The position numbers and the translations under genes are program-made. From Candidatus Anammoxibacter sp. (GTDB lineage Bacteria > Planctomycetota > Brocadiia > Brocadiales > Anammoxibacteraceae), in contig JAIQZO010000090.1 in NCBI GenBank assembly GCA_021777055.1, positions 1 through 46,896 on the forward strand: a DNA stretch of 46,896 nucleotides. Reading direction: 5' to 3'. A model generated the notes under the pieces. It searched no databases, had not been told where the DNA came from, and saw nothing but the letters and a program-made list of their open reading frames with translations. Positions 45,101 through 46,896 of the stretch are shown here, one piece after another; position 1 is the stretch's first letter, and every line of letters begins with the position of its first letter.

Positions 45101-46404
45101 AAACATACGAATCAGTTAGACAGTCTTCTCCGGATAACGTACAGGTTTATGTTGCCCTTGCAAATAGTTTCTTGAACCTGGAGAAGTATAGTGATGCAAG
45201 AGAGGTTGTAAAAAAGGCCATTGATCTAAGTCCCGGTAACCGTGATGCTCGTTACATAAAAGCCTGGACATATATAAAGGAAAATAATGTTTCAGAGGCT
45301 ATAAAAGTGTTGGAATTATTGCAAAAGGATTTTCCTGCATATTTAGATGCCTATATTTTAGGTGTCCTCTATTTGGATTCAGGTCATTACGACAAGTCCA
45401 TCTCTGTATTTAATGAAGGATTAAAGAACATACCTGATAATGGACTAATATTATCAAATCTGTCGGTTGCTTATCTAATGAAGAATGATTACAAAAGAGC
45501 GCAAGAAGCGGCAGATAAGGCATTTAAGATCAGACCTTTAGGTACAATGAAGAACTTGAAGGTGTTATGTGCATTCCTTGGGAAAAAGGAGAACAGGGAG
45601 AATCAGGAATTAAGCTTACAGGTCAAAGAAGCATATCACTTAAGCCGTGCTATAGTATATTTTAATAATAAACTGTTTAAACGTTCCTTAAATGAATACG
45701 AAAACATAATAAAGATATTACCCTCAAGTTTAACGTCGTATAATACTATTACTGATATCAACTTACTCATAGGTGAAAACGACAAGGCTATTAGTGCATG
45801 TAAGAAGATGGTCGAATTAGACCCGGATTCAGAAGCAGTACATCGTAAGTTGGCAACCGTTTATGTTCGTGCCGGCAGAATGGTTGATGCAGAACAGCAA
45901 TTTAAGAAGATTACGGAGATGAACGGTAGTGATGCCAACGCGTGGGTAAACCTTGGTATAGCATTGCAATCCAATGGTAAAATGGATGAGTCAATAATGG
46001 CTTATAAAAAATCGGTAGATCTAAAACCATCTGCAATAGCCTATAATAACCTTGCGTGGCTCTACCTTTTTGAAGTTGCGGATAAAAATGGTTTTTCCCA
46101 AGCGGTTGTGTTTGCCGAAAAGGCAAAGGAGCTGTCAAAAGGGAGTTCCGATGTGATTGATACTTTAGGATGGGCTTATTATTTGAGTGGAAAGTATGAT
46201 AAAGCCCTGGAAGAGTTGGAATCGGTAATAAAAGATGAACCATGGAATTCTACCATGCGTTATCATCTTGGCATGGCCTACTACAAGAATGGCATGAATA
46301 GATTGGCATTACAAGAACTGGAAAAGGCCATAGATATTGACCCTGAATTTCCTGAAGCTGACGATGCAAAAGTTGCAATTCAAGAGATGATTAAAACAAA
46401 ATAG
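42133..46404 (+). CDS. Membrane-anchored giant TPR-repeat protein
   Basis: 1423 residues from the ATG at 42133, chosen for its RBS (caaggag, 9 nt upstream). A basic start (KVKKTKRRRFRFW) and one membrane helix (LIFVALPIVVVACSSIVVYGVYV) anchor it, with the rest outside the cytoplasm. VVVAC resembles a lipobox, but the hydrophobic run continues past it, so a helix anchor is more likely. From about residue 45 to the end it is almost all tetratricopeptide repeats, about 38 by length; typical units are ALIKKPDNGQTHYYLGYSYL, LSPEFVPAKLTLANILA and IDPEFPEADDAKVAIQE. Such arrays scaffold protein complexes or polysaccharide export systems. No exosortase or glycosyltransferase is visible nearby. Confidence 0.92.
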   Translation: MSNTEMKVKKTKRRRFRFWLIFVALPIVVVACSSIVVYGVYVKKMAPGKQGFEKGLMYARLDRHAEAVAEFKKALIKKPDNGQTHYYLGYSYLMLKEYESAENEFKMAIKLKPDYFDAYIQLAVIKVTNARELREQGAKESLVLEKLSEGEEICLEIIKAKEDFIHAYLLLGEIHTKQGFDVDAIGDYKKALSIDNSKINAHIAIIELYMKDNKNDLAEKQCKEALSTVDQDNYQIRMLLSSIYDKQGKSKEATAVLMQTLEKRPDDVLVHSQLSVLYLKVGKYDDAFNAAETALKLATVQPLPPVVHLVMGVVLIRRKEYEKAVVQLTDAGKKLPTLSDSHYYLGIALIETGRKEQAITEFQAAINLSPEFVPAKLTLANILAKDGNLKGAIDLGNDVLFLDPKSVPAMQIVGMSYLKLKDYKAAEKQFNNILKLNPGLGDVNMALLSLESGQLSKCIKQCKDIIRLSPNEQRVYDILGLAYVRSNEVDKGIEQFIKAQELDSNAIHTYLNLAKAYILSGKNADAVETLVKLISLTPGNLNARVILANLYKNEGDIKNAIDVYEKILAAKSDYTPGYALASLYLLNRDTEKSLKLFDKALNIVPENALLYSDFAVAYQQDDNLDASLLYSKKAVKLKPDIRSFSIVMANIYAAAGAVDKAKEQIDTVTTIFNDYEKDEYKVLIDLFQKDAKSGKQAALAINRAIVARQKGFLDIGIDECKEVATLFPDNQIPKILLAGSYLAAGHKDEAVKIYNGIVKDKPEFVSSYHGLGEAYILSERQDDAIAIYRNLLTVDKESVSVRLTLARLLLKQGSTDEAIKLIEEATFIDPESKAAHGLLGMASLKESKYELAMKEFTKTLDMGSSSFEGHFNLARVKFEENDIDSCIGHCKAGLQLRPSNVHLLNLLGVAYLRKGFIEKAVMAFNKIIDIDAKFIPAYTNLAKIKLKEKDFDAAVHLYKKAQNIEPGNLGARIGLGNVYTTMGKHQEAVETYESVRQSSPDNVQVYVALANSFLNLEKYSDAREVVKKAIDLSPGNRDARYIKAWTYIKENNVSEAIKVLELLQKDFPAYLDAYILGVLYLDSGHYDKSISVFNEGLKNIPDNGLILSNLSVAYLMKNDYKRAQEAADKAFKIRPLGTMKNLKVLCAFLGKKENRENQELSLQVKEAYHLSRAIVYFNNKLFKRSLNEYENIIKILPSSLTSYNTITDINLLIGENDKAISACKKMVELDPDSEAVHRKLATVYVRAGRMVDAEQQFKKITEMNGSDANAWVNLGIALQSNGKMDESIMAYKKSVDLKPSAIAYNNLAWLYLFEVADKNGFSQAVVFAEKAKELSKGSSDVIDTLGWAYYLSGKYDKALEELESVIKDEPWNSTMRYHLGMAYYKNGMNRLALQELEKAIDIDPEFPEADDAKVAIQEMIKTK

Positions 46405-46848
46405 AAGTGTCTTGATACTTTGGATAAACTGGATTCTTGGCTTTTTTTATCATGATCTTTGTAACTTTATGGTGAAATTGTGGTAGACAGGCTCCTGCAA
46501 CTTGGTAAAGTTATAAAAAGATCTAAGAATATTCGTATCGATTTAGCAAAACCATGCAACACACCACTAAATCCCCTCTTAGTTATAGGGGGTTTTTAAG
46601 TTTTAAGAAGTCTACTATTAATTCCCCTCTAAAAAGAGGGGTGGCTGCGTATGCAGACGGGTTGTGTAATAAACACTAAAAATATAAGAATATGCATAAC
46701 GCGGCAAAGCCGCAACCAGAATACAGGAGTCAGGAGACAGAATTCAGAATAGAGCATTTGTTCTGCTTCAGACGGAATCAAAATTTTCTCAAATCTAAAT
46801 AAGCTATAATATGAATTAAGAAATAATAGTAATTTAGAGGAGAAAGAA
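46405..46848. other. Intergenic repeats near the window end
   Basis: No gene. About 46569-46640 has ccccctctta-type arms (ccactaaatcccctctt, aattcccctct, agaggggtgg) similar to aaattccctctttctagagggg near 18682. Bases 46696-46765 (gcggcaaagccgcaaccagaat and on) are a partial copy of dispersed repeat A. Confidence 0.5.
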
Positions 46849-46896
46849 ATGTCTAAGAAGAAGCGTAAAAGGATAAGTACTGAAGAAAAAGTGAAT
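46849..46896 (+). CDS. Start of a probable IS3-type transposase OrfA (partial)
   Basis: The ATG at 46849, with a good RBS (agaggag), opens a frame beginning MSKKKRKRISTEEKVN that runs off the window. Basic, KKKRKR(I/Y)STEEKV-type starts are typical of IS3/IS66-type OrfA HTH proteins. Only 16 codons are visible, so the call is tentative. It follows a repeat-rich tract. Confidence 0.45.
   Translation, partial: MSKKKRKRISTEEKVN

Noticed and set aside
1..46896. tRNA or rRNA genes
   Set aside because: No cloverleaf-like or rRNA-like sequence was recognised in reading; a tRNAscan-SE run would settle it.

Overview
This AT-rich window looks like chromosomal DNA of a planctomycete-like bacterium, perhaps an anammox Brocadiales lineage such as Scalindua. 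That is inferred from the protein mix (CheB-CheR-PAS fusion, large TPR protein, NHL-repeat proteins, anaerobic cobalamin genes), the low GC content and the many short dispersed repeats. No rRNA or other definitive marker is present.

Layout. 1-749: repeats, no gene. 756-7227: a translationally coupled three-gene signalling operon (CheB-CheR-PAS fusion, PAS histidine kinase, REC-PAS-sigma54 response regulator). 7141-13700: a scrambled accessory region holding a 227-bp tandem duplication of the regulator's 3' end, two paralogous 77-aa proteins, a STAS-PilZ protein, a broken sigma-54 activator, a decayed transposase, and three tandem copies of a small gene whose third copy begins a glycogen-binding (CBM48-like) domain; the first copy is fused to a sigma-54 regulator C-terminus. 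14661-18894: a GlgC-like protein, a broken second copy joined directly to an NHL-repeat fragment, a frameshifted NHL gene, and a leftover C-terminal fragment.

18909-25010 is the most interesting part. A 55-aa peptide gene has its own sigma-70-like promoter, strong RBS, palindrome and intrinsic terminator. It is followed by an HPr-kinase-like P-loop protein, a secreted C25 (gingipain-type) protease behind a good sigma-54 promoter match, an S26-type Ser/His peptidase and a PqqD-like protein. I read this as a candidate peptide-maturation (RiPP-like) cassette with no radical SAM, cyclodehydratase or lasso cyclase in view.

25070-46404 is more ordinary: a cNMP-binding/FHA protein, cobalamin genes cbiG-cbiH-cbiJ, PlsC, a Cys-cluster protein, a XerC/D-type recombinase, two secreted proteins (one with a formylglycine-generating-enzyme-like domain), Ndk, a coiled-coil membrane protein, DnaE, an RfaE2-type adenylyltransferase, a zinc-ribbon-like small protein and a 1423-aa TPR protein. 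The window ends in a repeat and the first 16 codons of a probable transposase OrfA. 

Regulatory reading: the response regulator keeps an intact GAFTGA loop, and sigma-54-like promoters occur at 7624, 11399, 12338 and 21138. TTTCACAC/TTTGTG-type elements lie upstream of several of them. A sigma-54 circuit linking the kinase operon, the glycogen-related fragments and the protease is therefore plausible, but it is inference. Mobile DNA is well supported: a 217-bp MITE with 17-bp terminal inverted repeats and a 9-bp target duplication sits inside another dispersed repeat whose empty-site copies are also in this window.
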